From NCBI GenBank assembly GCA_949825025.1, contig OX463786.1:21005085-21069084 (forward strand): a stretch of 64,000 nt of DNA, in the 5' to 3' direction. Each line of letters starts with the position of its first letter. Position 1 is the stretch's first letter. Of this stretch, positions 1-12,058 are shown piece by piece. The stretch comes from Siphlonurus alternatus (taxonomy: Eukaryota > Arthropoda > Insecta > Ephemeroptera > Siphlonuridae). A model generated the notes under the pieces. That model saw only the letters and a program-made list of their open reading frames with translations, was not told where the DNA came from and did no database searches. A program made the translations under genes and the position numbers.

Positions 1-605
1 AAAAGGTTCTTTATCTTTTTGTTTTAAGAGGAAGAAATCTATTTAAGAATTTAGTTTTGAAGTATGTATAGTATAGGCTGAAATATTGTAAAACAAAATA
101 TGAATAGTCTTTGGATAGTTTTATTTAATCAATTTTGTTATCAGCTCAGTTTAAATATGGTCATTTTTTTATCTTATCAATTGATTGAAAAAAAAAAGTA
201 TTACAGTACAACCATAGGCAAATTTAAAAGTACATGTAGTGTTCTTTGTCTTAAAATTGTTATTCTTCTTTAAAAAGTACGGCTAGAAATATAAAGAAAA
301 TTAGAAGGAAATACAATTGGTAATTGTCTTATTTATCAATCTTTATAACAATTTATAATTATTATTAAATTAACAATTATTATTATAAAAATAAATTAAT
401 GGTATACTTAAAACTGTGAATACTATGTTCATAGTTCATACATATATTAATACTTTATCTGTATTTATTATTTCTATTAAGCATGAATTTCAAATAAATC
501 TGATAACTAGCTTTGGAACAATGACGAGCCAATCGAAGCAGTGATGCATTCTGTGTATTTTCACAGCATTCTCCTACAGCTCCCACTGCACCGAAAAGTC
601 GATGA
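1..605. other. AT-rich stretch, nothing identified
   Basis: No gene or recognisable repeat seen. A 60-codon minus-strand frame (455-637) runs into the TA repeat and has no family resemblance. About 500-600 is less AT-rich than its surroundings, but I could not match it to anything else in the window. Confidence 0.6.

Positions 606-633
<28 letters not shown>
606..633. repeat. (TA)n microsatellite
   Basis: An uninterrupted alternating TA run of about 28 bases. Confidence 0.9.
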
Positions 634-636
<3 letters not shown>

Positions 637-798
637 ATTGATTATATTACATAAACAGCAATATTAAAACACTTTCCTTATAATGTCATTATTAAATAAA
701 AATTATATTAATTGAAATATTACAATAATTTCAATAAATAAATTTACAGCAAAATTAATATTCAAACATTTTTACTTTGCTAAAAATTTTACTTTTAG

Positions 799-962
799 GC
801 ATGTCCATTACAAGTAGTAATCTTATTAATCTTATCGGTCAACTAGTTGTTAAGATTGGATTAACGATTATTGTCACCGGAAGTTCCGCCATCTTTCTTT
901 TATGCGCCGCCATCTTCTTTTCATACGCAATACATATGAGTGACAAGAACAAGCACTATTAG
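799..962 (+). CDS. Possible 3'-terminal coding exon, membrane tail (weak)
   Basis: A pyrimidine-leaning stretch ends in TTACTTTTAG at 798. An open frame follows to TAG at 960-962, and an AATAAA polyadenylation-type hexamer lies at 999-1004. From the ATG at 801 the frame gives 53 residues. It holds one hydrophobic segment of about 25 residues (IGLTIIVTG to FFSYAI), followed by a short polar tail (HMSDKNKHY). That would fit the end of a single-pass membrane protein. There is no homology I recognise, and the same bases contain an ETS/YY1-like motif cluster (877-916), so this could equally be non-coding promoter-like DNA. Read it as a candidate only. Confidence 0.22.
877..916. promoter_or_regulatory. 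ETS/YY1-like motif cluster
   Basis: ACCGGAAGT, a consensus ETS-family site, lies at 877-885. Two copies of CCGCCATCTT follow at 886-895 and 907-916. On the minus strand they read AAGATGGCGG, the YY1/Pho-type motif common just downstream of housekeeping start sites. On the minus strand each includes an ATG, and the first opens a 24-codon frame. About 205 bp away, at 1121 on the plus strand, there is another CAAAATGG context with a 20-codon frame. A divergent promoter is possible; chance or a relict repeat is the alternative. Confidence 0.3.
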
Positions 963-1004
963 GAAAGCAGTGATCAGCACAGTAAAATATGTTAATTTAA
1001 TAAA

Positions 1005-1700
1005 ATGAATCACTTTAAACACTTTCTCGTGTATTTATTCATCCATCATCCTTGCAAACATTGAAAAACATTTAAATATGAGTGGTAAATAGTTGTACGC
1101 TGTTTTGACTCACTAGTCAAAATGGCTGCTCATGACCGCAATTCATTTGTTTTTTCTGCTGAAAAGTGTAAAGTTGTTTTTTGACGATTTGGCAACATTG
1201 TTATCCCATCCAGTTAAGCTACGAGCAGCATTGCCGAATTGTGCAGTTTTTATGAAGGCTTGTATCTCAAAAAGTAAATGATTATCTATAATTATTATTT
1301 CATCATAATTCTATTTAAAATAATGATTGTTTTTTAAGCTAAAATTTGATTCCATTATTCAGTACCATTACGGAGATTGAAATTTGCATTTGATAACATG
1401 CGTTTTTTATATCTCAATTTAAAAAATAATGGCACTGAATTTAGGTGTATTTTATTGCATGAGAATTTTTATTTATTTTTTCTCTGTGCAATGCTGAAAA
1501 ATTGGAGTGATTCACCATTTCCTAAGACCAGTGACAATAATCCTTAATAAAAATATTGATTATAATGTTAAAATATTCAGAATATTATTAAATAAAAAAA
1601 GCAATATCTTTAGCAGCTTTTTAAATCTGCTGTTATACGTGATATAATTGTCAAACATGGTCAAGAATGAATATTTTCTGAATATAGAGAATGAATAACA
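1005..1700. other. No gene; one dispersed repeat fragment
   Basis: Mostly AT-rich. At about 1504-1534 a segment containing GTGATTCACCATTTCCTAAG matches, in inverse orientation, the segment at about 54361-54395, so part of an old dispersed repeat lies here. The 80-codon minus frame at 1560-1802 runs into the neighbouring MITE and is not credible as a gene. Confidence 0.45.
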
Positions 1701-1705
1701 AGGTA

Positions 1706-1938
1706 CAGTCTTGGTAAATGAAAGTAGAACATTTCGCATTGCAGTGTTGTAGTGCGTACCATCAAAAAGTTTTGCTGATGTGACAACACCGCAGGATTTC
1801 AAGTGACGTAATTCACAGTCACCTCCTCCGCGTTAGGATATAATAATAGACATTGTTGCCAGTTGAGCACTGCGAGTGATGGTTCTTACTTTAACATTAC
1901 AGCATGTGAAGTGTTCCACTTTTTTTTGACCAAGACTG
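1706..1938. mobile_element. Tc1/mariner-type MITE
   Basis: Terminal inverted repeats begin CAGTCTTGGT at 1706 and end ACCAAGACTG at 1938. Each is preceded or followed by TA (1704-1705 and 1939-1940), the Tc1/mariner target duplication. The match extends about 40 bases inward with mismatches (left GAAAGTAGAACATTTC, right arm read inward AAAAGTGGAACACTTC). At 233 bp with no transposase frame it is non-autonomous. The interior includes a short less AT-rich part near 1790-1890. Confidence 0.65.
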
Positions 1939-2035
1939 TACAAGAGAAAAAATATATAATTAATTTAGTGTAATTAAAATTTTAGGTCTATTTTACCTTA
2001 TTGTTTGAGTATCATGATTATATGTCGGCCAGACT

Positions 2036-2085
2036 GAAAAGGAAGATAGAGAAGAGAGAGATAAAAAAAGGGAGGGAGGGAGGAT
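2036..2085. repeat. Purine-rich tract
   Basis: About 50 bases almost entirely A and G on the plus strand, including GGGAGGGAGGGAGG. Simple-sequence character; no further structure seen. Confidence 0.6.
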
Positions 2086-2190
2086 GGTTTTGATTACACA
2101 TCAAGCGAATGACTATAATAACGCGACCTCATAATATCCTGCGAGGTCATTTCTCTCAGCGCGCGTGTACCAAGACATTAAATTTCTTAG

Positions 2191-3056
2191 TAGGGCTGTA
2201 AATTTTAACCGGTTGATTAACCGTCCGGTTAAAACCCCACGGTTAATCGTTTTCATAAAACACTGTTACTCGAGGATACGGTTAATTTAACCATTTAACC
2301 GAACTTCGATTAAAATTAAAAATTAACCGATAGTCAATTTTAACCGTTTCTAGCCGTGTCATAATTTTAAGCACTTTAAACCGCGGTTAATTTTTTTTAA
2401 TAATTTTTTTAAATGCAAAAAAATTAATTGACACATCGTGAACTGTGAGTAAATTTTCAGTTAGGTTAAAATATAATTGCACTGATGGCACTAATTGCTA
2501 ATAAAGCACGTACAATTTGTTTTTAAATTATAACTATTATAAGTTTATTCAGTCTGTTTGCAGAAAATAATTTATAATATATATAACTATTTCGGCATGA
2601 ATATATTTTTCTTTTTGTACTTTTTAAAATAATTAATACATTAGGTGAACGTTTTTGCATACCGTATCAGATAAGATCGTAAAAAATTAACTTTTCAAAA
2701 CTTTTTTTATATCTTTATTTTTTTTATCGTTATATTGAACCTTGTAGGAAAAAAAAAATTGAACTATATTCAGTTAAGTATGCAATTGTATTAAATCTAT
2801 CTTAATTTAACGTGATAATTGTCAAAAAATAACCGATGGCGCAGAGTAAGCCGTTTCGGTTAAATTAACCGATCAAATAAATTCAAATAATTAACCGATC
2901 GAATAAAATTAACCGATAACGATTAGACGGGTTTTTTAATCGATCAAACATTTTCAGAATTCTGAGCGGTTTTTAATCGAACTTCGGTTTGATTAAAAAC
3001 CGGTTAAAAGTTGACGGTCACCGGTTAAACATTTTTCTCGGTTATTTACAGCCCTA
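2191..3056. mobile_element. Non-autonomous hAT-type element with 8-bp TSD
   Basis: The element starts TAGGGCTGTAAATTTTAACC and ends GGTTATTTACAGCCCTA, giving inverted repeats TAGGGCTGTAAAT. It is flanked by a perfect 8-bp direct repeat TTTCTTAG (2183-2190 and 3057-3064). Eight-base duplications and this terminus type are diagnostic of the hAT superfamily. It is 866 bp long with no transposase frame. Both subterminal regions are crowded with AACCGG / GGTTAA / TTAACCGA words, which probably served as subterminal transposase binding sites, as is usual in hATs. The intact duplication indicates no rearrangement since insertion. Confidence 0.85.
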
Positions 3057-3064
3057 TTTCTTAG

Positions 3065-3586
3065 GTTTCATATTATACAAAGTTATATTAAACAATAAAA
3101 ACATATGATTACAAACAATGGTACCATGATTAAATTTTTTTTTAATAACAATTTTTTGTTGTTCATAAAATGATGACCAACAAGGGTTATAATTATATTT
3201 ATTGTAAGTATGTTTTGTTAAAAGTAATCGCAAATAATACGTTAATAGTAAAAGATTAATTTCAGTGCTCTATTTTTTACTGATTACTAATTTAATTTTA
3301 AAATATTTGAAAAATAAATTGACTATTATTCTCCCTAAGTAAAATAAAAATTAAAGTAATGTGGTTTGTTATGATCAGGAAATACAAGCCATATTGACAA
3401 TGAATAAGTTTTGGGACTACATGCAGTTCTTGATTTCATTTAGGAAGTTTACTTTATTATTAGTTTTTACATTATATTTGATTATATGGGGTCAAGTATA
3501 CTATTTTAATGTGTTCTTAGAATGCTTGTAATTCAATTTCATCTTAATTTTATTTTATATCATGTCAAGACCAACTAATTTTGAAT
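3065..3586. other. AT-rich, nothing identified
   Basis: Nothing beyond AT-rich unique-looking sequence seen between the hAT element and the first PAL-A palindrome. Confidence 0.6.
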
Positions 3587-3902
3587 AGAGTATTGTCCTC
3601 AAATTTTTTTATTGCAGAAATGGATAGAGGGTGCAAAGTTATGGTACCCTGATTTTTTTCAGATGTTTTACAGCCCGGGAAGTATTTTTAAAAAATTATT
3701 GAAAGTTCTTTTTGTGACGTCATGAGACGCCGCTCTTTAAGAAAAAGATAGGACTTGACGCCGCGTGACGTCACAAATAGAACTTTCAATAATTTTTTAA
3801 AAATACTTCCCGGGCTCTAAAAAATCTGAAAAAAATCAGGGTAGCATAACTTTTCACCCTCTATCCATTTCTGCAATAAAAAAAATTGAGGACAATACTC
3901 CA
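3587..3902. mobile_element. PAL-A palindromic element, copy 1
   Basis: A long near-perfect palindrome of about 316 bp. The ends read GAGTATTGTCCTCAA and its complement TTGAGGACAATACTC. The inner arms carry ATTGCAGAAATGGATAGAGG, then CCCGGGAAGTATTTTTAAA. The centre is about 50 bp of non-palindromic GC-rich sequence bounded by two TGACGTCA sites. The palindrome spans nearly the whole element, making it a foldback-type MITE without coding capacity. Copies at 5.5, 38.2 and 40.3 kb share the same structure. Confidence 0.85.
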
Positions 3903-3989
3903 CTGTCCTTTTACTTAAAAAACAACAGGATTTCAACTTTTTTTTATATTGAATACATCCCTAAGAGCTTACATAGCTCGAGGTGGTAT

Positions 3990-4275
3990 AATATGTAGGG
4001 ATAAGGTAGGTAAAGGATAGTGGCCACAGCCTGTTTTATACGCGTCCCAGCATTCGCTGAGATGAGACTGAGGGAACCGTGGAAAACCTCAGTCAGGACG
4101 GACACCTCTAATTTTTATCAATGGACTAAAGTGATGTCGAAAGCCTGGGGAACCACACACGTGCACTGGGTGGAAAATGAGATGAATTTACCCCAAGGAG
4201 GGAGCAATGTAATTTTTATTTGAAACGGTCACCCATCCAAGTAATAACTACGCTCGACGTAGCTTGTCTTTTAAC
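3990..4275 (-). mobile_element. 5S-headed SINE, diverged copy
   Basis: On the minus strand, TTACTTGGATGGGTGACC (about 4227-4244) matches the 5S rRNA internal promoter region (box C), with a degraded A-box side beyond it. Downstream on that strand are a middle section with GCTCCCTCCTTGGGG, then the 3' block with CTGAGGTTTTCCACGG, GCGAATGCTGGGACG and GGCTGTGGCCAC, all shared with the complete copy at 27.77 kb. The 67-codon plus frame here is SINE read backwards. The 3' tail is not clear. Confidence 0.7.
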
Positions 4276-4621
4276 ATTTTTTAATGGTGTGCACTTGAGT
4301 ATGAATTTTATATTCAAAAAGACAAAAAATGGTTAAAAATGTAATTTATTTCAATTTGGGAAATATAAAAATTTAAAATGACAAAAAAACACGTTTTTTA
4401 TAATACAAGTTTTCATCAATGATATATAATTATCACTTTGTATAAAATATATATAATTAAAAGCATATCAATGCTAAAAATAAAACAAAAAAAGAGAAGC
4501 ATCAAAGGAAAATTTTCCTTTGACAGAAAACCGAGGCAGTATAGATAATCTCTTTAATCTACCCCTATATGTTTTAAACCAATTAACTAAATACCTTCTG
4601 TTTTATGTTAAACTAATCACA
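4276..4621. other. AT-rich; one short perfect palindrome
   Basis: No gene seen. A 22-bp perfect palindrome lies at about 4502-4523 (TCAAAGGAAAA joined directly to TTTTCCTTTGA). Confidence 0.55.
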
Positions 4622-4922
4622 CACTGAAAAAAAAATATATTACTGAAAACCTAGATATTCCGTCAAAGCTGACATAATTATAAAAATAAAATATAGGATC
4701 CAATGTTACCGCTTTGTTTTTCAAGGTTCACTGATAGTACAATTTAACTTATTGAAGATTGAACTTCTTTAACTTATTAACTTCTTTTCGATTACTTTTT
4801 GAAGCCTATTAATTATACGATACCATATTATAAATTTAAAATATTGGTAAATTTTGCAAATAGTGAATTTCTATATTAATAATTAATTTCACTTGTTCGG
4901 TTTCTAGATTTTTTTTTCAGTG
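4622..4922. mobile_element. Possible short TIR element (CACTGAAAAA ends)
   Basis: The left end reads CACTGAAAAAAAAATA and the right end ATTTTTTTTTCAGTG, about 300 bp apart. The inner parts also match loosely (CCTAGATA against TTCTAGAT). Similar ACACTGAAAAA words occur at about 12583 and 45538. The A-rich termini make chance pairing possible and no clear target duplication is seen. Confidence 0.4.
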
Positions 4923-5470
4923 TAGGCTTAAAAGTTTGCAATTCATTAAAAAGAATTAATATTGCTAAATAATAATAAAAAATCAATTTGTAAAATATTA
5001 TGTAAATTTCATATTATCAATATTTACCCTACCTTCTTTTTATTATATAAAGCTATTAAATTGAACCGTAAACAAATTTGTATTAAAAAAACGGTAGGTA
5101 TACAAAAAAAGAAAATCCCTCTATTTATAAAAATCTGTGTAAAACTGTTTGATATAGTGAATATAAAAAAGTAGCGTGGAAGTTGATGAAAGAAGAAAAA
5201 AAGCTTCTAGGGGCCTGTCAAAAGTGATAAATTGCATTTGCCCGCATGGATTTGAAACATGAGTATAAAAAAAAAGGAGGGCAATAGACAGAAGCGTATA
5301 CAGTGGGTTTATTTATTTCACATCGGTATTATTTCAAGTTGTGTAGGTAAATGTGCTCGTCAGAACTTTGGAAATAAAATCAGAAGTTGTACTGTTTCCA
5401 GTTGAAATAATTTTCATCTTTTATTCACTTTTAAATTCTCTCCGTCCTTTTTTCCTCTTATTTTGCATAA
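4923..5470. other. AT-rich, nothing identified
   Basis: Two chance frames of about 70 codons, extremely rich in K, I, N and F, reflect base composition. No repeat recognised. Confidence 0.5.
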
Positions 5471-5788
5471 TGGAGTATTGTCCTCAATTTTTTTTATTGC
5501 AGAAATGGATAGAGGGTGCAAAGTTATGCTACCCTGATTTTTTTTCAGATTTTTTTGAGACCTGGAACTATTTTTAAAAAATTATTGAAAGTGCTTTTTG
5601 TGACGTCACGCGGCGGCAAGTCCTATCTTTTTCTTAAGGAGCGGCGTCTCGTGACGTCACGAAAAGGACTTTTAATAATTTTTTAAAATTAGTTCCCGGG
5701 CTCTAAAAAATCTGAAAAAAATCAGGGTAGCATAACTTTGCACCCTCTATCCATTTCTGCAATAAAAAAAATTGAGGACAATACTCTA
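5471..5788. mobile_element. PAL-A palindromic element, copy 2
   Basis: Same ends, arms and two TGACGTCA sites as copy 1. The non-palindromic centre is in the opposite orientation (GGCGGCAAGTCCTATC first, rather than its complement), so this is an opposite-strand insertion. Because the arms are self-complementary, only the centre gives polarity. Confidence 0.85.
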
Positions 5789-6660
5789 TTTCCGAGGGAA
5801 AAATACAATGTTACGATCGTCTTTTCTTTTATGCATGCAGCATAAAATGTTAGAAAAATAGTCTATTATTTATCCACACTTTTAACAACGAAATAAATAC
5901 AATATATGTGTTTTAGAAGTACTAAAGATTATATTTAGACTATAGCAAAGTATGAGTTGAAGATGTAATTTTTTAACTAGGGATATCATATTATGCATGG
6001 TTTAATGTACTATTTTATTAACTAATTTTTTATATTTTAATACATTATTTTCAGTTTAGTAAACAAAAATAAAAAATATTTTATATTAAATTTAAAAATT
6101 AATTAATTTAAAATGACAATTTACAGAATGTTATAAGTACACCTCTTTACCTTATAGAGGGAGTTGGTGAAGAAAATTAAAATATATTTCTAACATTATA
6201 AAGATACGCCACATATCGGATATTTGAACGTTATGAGAAGTGCATGATAATAAAATGAGACAATACATTCACAATCATTGTTCTCAGAGTTGCTGTGAAG
6301 TCTGATTTATCGTCTATAATTGATTACACCTGCGACAATAGCTTGATACTATTGTGTCAGAATTGAATAGAAATCGTGTATTTTGTACTTGTCAAGGTAT
6401 GCCCAGGTAAATTAATTAGTTTAATAGTTATTTTAGTTGTATTTAAATACGTTGAAGTTAAAAATAACAGGAGACTTTTTCAATCGAATTAAAAAATGGT
6501 TTTCTAATTTTTCAAATTGTTTATTTTGATAATGTTACCTATATAAGGCATAGGTTTATCATGGGCTATACATCAAGGGCTGCTTATTAAATTGATGAAA
6601 TCGATAACAAAGCTAGAAAAAGGTCCATTTAAAATGGTAAACGTACGGTTCTTGAATACT
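5789..6660. other. AT-rich, nothing identified
   Basis: No gene. Short unremarkable AT-rich sequence; 6230-6420 is slightly less AT-rich but unmatched. Confidence 0.5.
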
Positions 6661-6730
6661 GTGACGTCATAGTCATGTAACATATTTCCCTATGCTTGAA
6701 TGTTAAATATTTGCATGACTATGACGTCAC
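6661..6730. repeat. HP-I short inverted repeat with TGACGTCA
   Basis: GTGACGTCATAGTCATG faces CATGACTATGACGTCAC across a spacer of about 35 bases. Related hairpins lie at 18795-18857 and 25889-25954, all with the words GTCATGCAAAT and TTAAACAT or TTTAACAT. Family boundaries beyond the hairpin are not clear. Confidence 0.6.
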
Positions 6731-6820
6731 ATCATTTTGCAGCATGAAGGAAGTTGGGGAGTTTAACCGGGGACTTCAAGTCTATATAACGTCATTTGTG
6801 ACCAGTACCTAATAATTGCC

Positions 6821-7063
6821 TGAGTTGAAATAAATTTCATCTTCTACTGACACTCCTCGTCCAATTTCTTTCTATTTTGTACCATTTTAAAGGAAAAAGA
6901 TGAGATTACCTCTTTTTTCCTCTTATTGAACATAAAATGTTAGAAATATTGTCTTGATTTGATCCTCACTTTGAGCGAGAAAGAAATAAGATGTGTTTTA
7001 GAGGTTAAAAGATTAGGTTTAGACGTGTAAAAGATGAGTTGAAGATGTAACTTTTCAACTAGA
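6821..7063 (-). mobile_element. MITE-D copy
   Basis: A reverse-oriented member of the most abundant MITE here, about 250 bp. Family ends are CCCTAGTTGAAAAATTACG and, at the other side, TTTATTTCAACTCGGG. The interior has ACGTCTAAACCTAATC, TTTCCTCTTCGCTCAAAG, CTAACATTTTATGCTCA and ATGGTGCAAAATAGGAGG. This copy begins TGAGTTGAAATAAATTTCAT and ends TTTTCAACTAG. No coding capacity; the 70-codon minus frame overlapping it is incidental. Confidence 0.75.
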
Positions 7064-7379
7064 GAGTATAGAGCGTTAGTATTTTTTATTGTGCCTCCAA
7101 TGTGATATGAACTCAATATGCAATTATCCACAATAAGCTTATCAAATAACATGAAGTACTAAATCTAAGATTGAATATAAAATATTTCATTAAATTAATT
7201 AAATTCCATACACTCGTCTCTCATGTACGTGCTATTGAAATTTATTTAAAGATTTAGTATTTGATGTGTCATTCTCTTCAACTAGTAGATTATCACATAG
7301 CTTCGTGAATTAATTTGAAATTGTTGGAGTAAATTTACTATACATTGTAATAAAATTCAATTTTTTGTTGTACAGTTAA

Positions 7380-7872
7380 GGTTAAAGACACTGGAACAGT
7401 TTACGTATTGTGAGTGTTGAAGTGGACCAACTCACTCGTTTGGTTTCTAAGACAACACTTGGAGTTCAAATAAGGTGACACAGCTACAATGGATGTCAAA
7501 TTTAACTTGGTTATGGTCGTATTTCTAGGTTGAATGCAACGTTGCTAAACTTCAAAGTAAACAAGCCGCACTTCACAAAGCTCTCATTTAGATTTGGCAA
7601 CACAGCGAGGCAACGTTGCCATGAGCACACACGGCAGCAGCGAGCAAGCAACTCTCGCAAGCTGTGTTTGAAATTTTGCGCCGCAATGTGGCAACGTTGT
7701 AAAATACGAAATTTGACGAAGGTACACGACCATAACCAAGTTAATTGTGATATCCACTGTAGTCACCTCTTCTGAGTCTATCTGTCCACAATATTAGACA
7801 ACGTTGCCATTCAGTATGACGAGTGAGCTACTCCGAATCTCAAGCACACCTAGTGTTTCAGTCGTATTTACC
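7380..7872. mobile_element. TTAA-flanked MITE with internal inverted repeat
   Basis: TTAA lies on both sides (7376-7379 and 7873-7876). The ends are GGTTAAAGACACTGGAACAG and, from the right inward, GGTAAATACGACTGAAACAC. A second, stronger inverted repeat sits inside: TTAACTTGGTTATGGTCGTA (about 7502-7521) and ACGACCATAACCAAGTTAA (about 7727-7745). The middle has CGTTGC words. The flanking GTACAG / CTGTAC also pair, so the true end may lie a few bases further out. About 493 bp, no transposase. Confidence 0.55.
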
Positions 7873-7879
7873 TTAACTG

Positions 7880-9368
7880 TACATTAAATTGTAAGGCAGT
7901 TTTTCAAAATCAATATAAATGACCAAATGAATAATTTTTTTATTATTTTTTGGAAATCATAAACTCCCTGTAAATATGTCAAATTTGCGATTAATAATAA
8001 ATTTACTTAGGGTTTATAATGAGAATTCTGAGAAGTTTGAGGGGTATGGATTGAGAGCATTAATTTTTTAAAATTGACCATTTTATGATTGAATTCAATT
8101 TTATAATTATAATTAAATCATAATTTTTTTGTATTACATAAATGTTATTTATTTAGTTATACATATATACAGTATTATGTAATGAAAATTAATTATAAAA
8201 AGTAATTAATTCTTTTTTAAATAATTAATTAAATATTAAATAAATTGAATAACAAATTTTAAGTAATTTAATTTTATAAATGTTTTTGCAGTGTTAAATT
8301 TTTTAATACTGTACTCAAAAATCAACTAAAACGGCTCTTCCAACACTCAGGATAATTCAATGAATGTACACAATCGTTGTGGATATCTGGGTCAAACCAA
8401 TAGAGGTTGGAGAACGAGGTTACAGAGAAAAAATAAGAATGTTTACTCCCACAGTAATTAATTCTATTAACTAAAGTTTCAGTTTTTTTTATAAAATAAA
8501 TTGTGTATTGTTTGTATTTGCTTTGTACTATACAGTAGATGAGTAGATAAATAATAAAATTATAGAAGTAGCAATTCACTTAGAAATTTAAAGTAACTTT
8601 TTATTATTATTTCACAACTTAAAGATACTGTCTAGAAAAAATTAAATTATAACAATATAATTGACGCAATGTTGGTGTAAAAATAAACAAAATAAATTTT
8701 CTTATCACGTTTAATAATGACATTCAATAAAAAATGTAGTAAAAACTTTAAGCAATGTTTCAATTAAAATAATATACTATTTACTGTCTTTAATAATTAC
8801 GAAATTGCTCCTTTTTGATAAACATTCATAAAATACATTTATTTCAAATAGACCATCAATTCCCAAGTAAACGGGGATTTTTTCAATGTTTACATTCATT
8901 TTATGTAACATTTACTTACGCTAAAATAGTCAATAAAAAATAGAATATTCACTAATAATTTTTATACATGTTTTTAAATGATATTTTATTTTGTTATTTA
9001 AAAGTTTAATTTTTTTTTTAAATTCTTAATTAAATTCACAATAAAATTAAGCAATAAATATTAAGTATTTATTTATGATATTAATTTCACATCACTGTTG
9101 GAACTTAATTAATTAAATTTGCTAATTAAATCCGTGGAACACGTGTTCATCGTTATATTTGGACAATTACTGTTTCACAATTATGAAGTAATCACAATAA
9201 TCATCAAAAAACAGAAGAGAATTTTTATTAATTATAGATTTGTAATAATGCTTGAAGTTGGTGATAATGCTAATTTTATGCTGTTTTAATTTCGTTTTTT
9301 ATTATTATTATTTTTTTAAAGATGTAAGAGCTTAAATTAAGGTGAAAAATACTTTTATACGAGAAAGT
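7880..9368. other. AT-rich, nothing identified
   Basis: No gene or repeat recognised in about 1.5 kb. The 85-codon minus frame at 8322-8579 is Y, I and N rich and unmatched. Confidence 0.5.
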
Positions 9369-9632
9369 CCTGACTGAAAAATAACGTCTTCAACTCATCT
9401 TTTACACGTCTAAATATAATCTTATAACGCCTCTATACCTCAAAAAACATCTAATTTTCTATATCGCTCAAAGTGAGGATGAAATGGATTCAATATTTCT
9501 AACATTTTATGCTCAATAAGAGGTAAGAATACGTAATCTCTTCTTTTTCGCTCTAAAATGGTGCAAAATAGGAGGAAATTAGACGAGAGAGCTTAATAGC
9601 GAATGAAAGATTAATTTTATTTTAACTCGGGA
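9369..9632 (+). mobile_element. MITE-D copy
   Basis: Nearly full-length forward copy, from CTGACTGAAAAATAACGTC to TTTTAACTCGGGAG, with all four internal blocks present and slightly diverged. Confidence 0.75.
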
Positions 9633-9663
9633 GTTATGTAAAATGCATATTAGAAATTAAAAC

Positions 9664-9840
<177 letters not shown>

Positions 9841-12058
9841 TATATTTTCCTTCGAACAAGATACAAAAAAGTTGAACAAAGGTAGGAAACCCAAGAGAAT
9901 CCAATAAGGATTATGAAAAACCCTTTACTTTAAAAAAAAAGAGTCTAAAAATTGTGGATAAAAATATAAGCTCAGTATCACCAATTCATGCAATAGAAAT
10001 CACGCCGGTTGTCAATTATATCAAAAGATCAAACAGAAAATAATCAATAATTTGATTCATTCAAATGTACAAAATAGAGTTTAGAAAGACTGATTGAATT
10101 GAACTTTTTTGTAAGTCAAAGCAAATTACATTTTAAATTACTAATTGTTTATCTCATTGTAAAAAAAAAAATCACTTAATTTAGCATTGCGTGACGTCAT
10201 AGAACATACTATATAATCGCAGTATAATTGGTTTATTTTTCATTCTATTCTAACAAACGCACCAGTAAAACTACTATAATAATAAACTTTCTTTTATCTT
10301 AAAGACTATATTGGTATAATTTAACACTAGAAAATGATCTTTATGAAACATTATTGTTAGTACAGCAATGTTGGTTCCTTCGTAATAATCAATATTACAG
10401 AACTATCAGTTCCCAATGTATATAAATAGATATAACCTAGATTCTCTCTCTCTATCCATCTTATGGGAATTACATTTGAATATCTATCTTTAAAAAAACA
10501 TGCTTATATTTCTTATTCAAGTACTATCAAAAAAATATTGAATTGATTTCTCTTTATTATTATTATGTGTAGGAATGTACCATAAAATTTATATCTCTTC
10601 GTTGTTTGATAATGTTATAACATTCAATACTCCAACATTGACTTTTTTCACTCAATTCTATTTTAAAATGATCACATAAAATTATATTGCTATACTTATG
10701 TATTGTATATATATTATGTCTTGTATGGTTGAGTGTATTATGGTTAAATGGATATCTTTGTATTTTTTTGATAAAAAAATTCAGGAGAAAAAAAACTTTA
10801 GTGAATATCTCGATAAGCTACACTATTTTATAATATCATAATTATGCTGGCTTTAATTATGTTTTCTTTCTATGCCATAATAATTTTGCTATGATTGTGA
10901 AAAATTTGCAAGTGTTTTACTTTTTTAACTAACAAGCTGATAGGAATTTTCTTCACTATAATTATCTTATTGGTAGGGAGTTTGATAACTTGAAAATTTT
11001 ACATTATTATTGTGTAAGCAGTATACAAAAATTAAAATTTTGAAGTAAGCAATAGTTTGTAAATTTAAAATGAAATATTTTTTAATCGATTTTTTTTTTT
11101 AAATAATTTGTATAAATTTTTGACAGCAAGCAGAATTCAATCTATTCCACCGTCATCGCAGTCTATTTCCATTGCACTCATTTCCTGTAAAGTAGGCTGT
11201 TTGTGTTGATCATGTTGAAATAAAAAAATTGTGTAACATATAACTTCAGGTAGTATTATTACAGGTAGAAACTAAAATGTATAAAAGATTACATATAACA
11301 TGATATAACACGCTATACAATAAAAATATATAACTTGAGAAGTAAGAAAAATCAAAGAAAAAAAGTTTCATAAGGAAAAAAAAAAAAAATGCTATCAGGG
11401 AACATGTGGTAGAAAATAAAAAGAAGAGAAAAAAAAAGTGTGGAGAATATTACGAGTAGCCCAGAAAGTTTTTCGATGTCGTAAAAAGAGATTTGGTAGG
11501 TGTGTCTTTGTGTGATGGGACTTGTAAGGTGCCTCTTTTTTTAACTTGGCTACAAAGATTTGAGGTTTATTTAACACTTGAGTGAATTTTCTTTATGATT
11601 ACGGACGATTTCATTGGAAATTAAATACAACTAAAATATTTTGTACTTCTTTAAATGAATGGATTCTAACAACTCTGAAAAGCAGGCCCCTTCTCTTGAT
11701 TTCGATTACAATTTTACAAGTTATTTTAAAATAAAGGTATTTATAAATATTTAAAAAAATATATATATTTTAAACGTTGAATAAAGGCTAAAGGTGTAAA
11801 ATAAAATGTTCCAAGTTAAATTTGAAATGTGAAAAACAATTATGCATGATATTGAATAATTATTTGTTCATACCCCCCATTTATGTCATAAAAATTGTAA
11901 CAAAAAATTTTACTGTAAATTATGTCATGTTATTAATGAAATATAAAAATACCAATAAAAAATATTAAATTAATTCATTTCCTATCTACGGATTGTTACT
12001 CTATAGTTTATACACTATACAATTTTGTACCTACGAAATGATATATATATTCATTCTA
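9841..12058. other. AT-rich, nothing identified
   Basis: About 2.2 kb without a gene. It holds an isolated GTGACGTCAT at about 10191 and several A or T runs. A 60-codon minus frame at 11395-11577 is composition-driven. Confidence 0.5.

Noticed and set aside
1121..1183. Short frame MAAHDRNSFVFSAEKCKVVF in a good start context
   Set aside because: Only 20 codons with no clear donor; kept only as part of the promoter finding.
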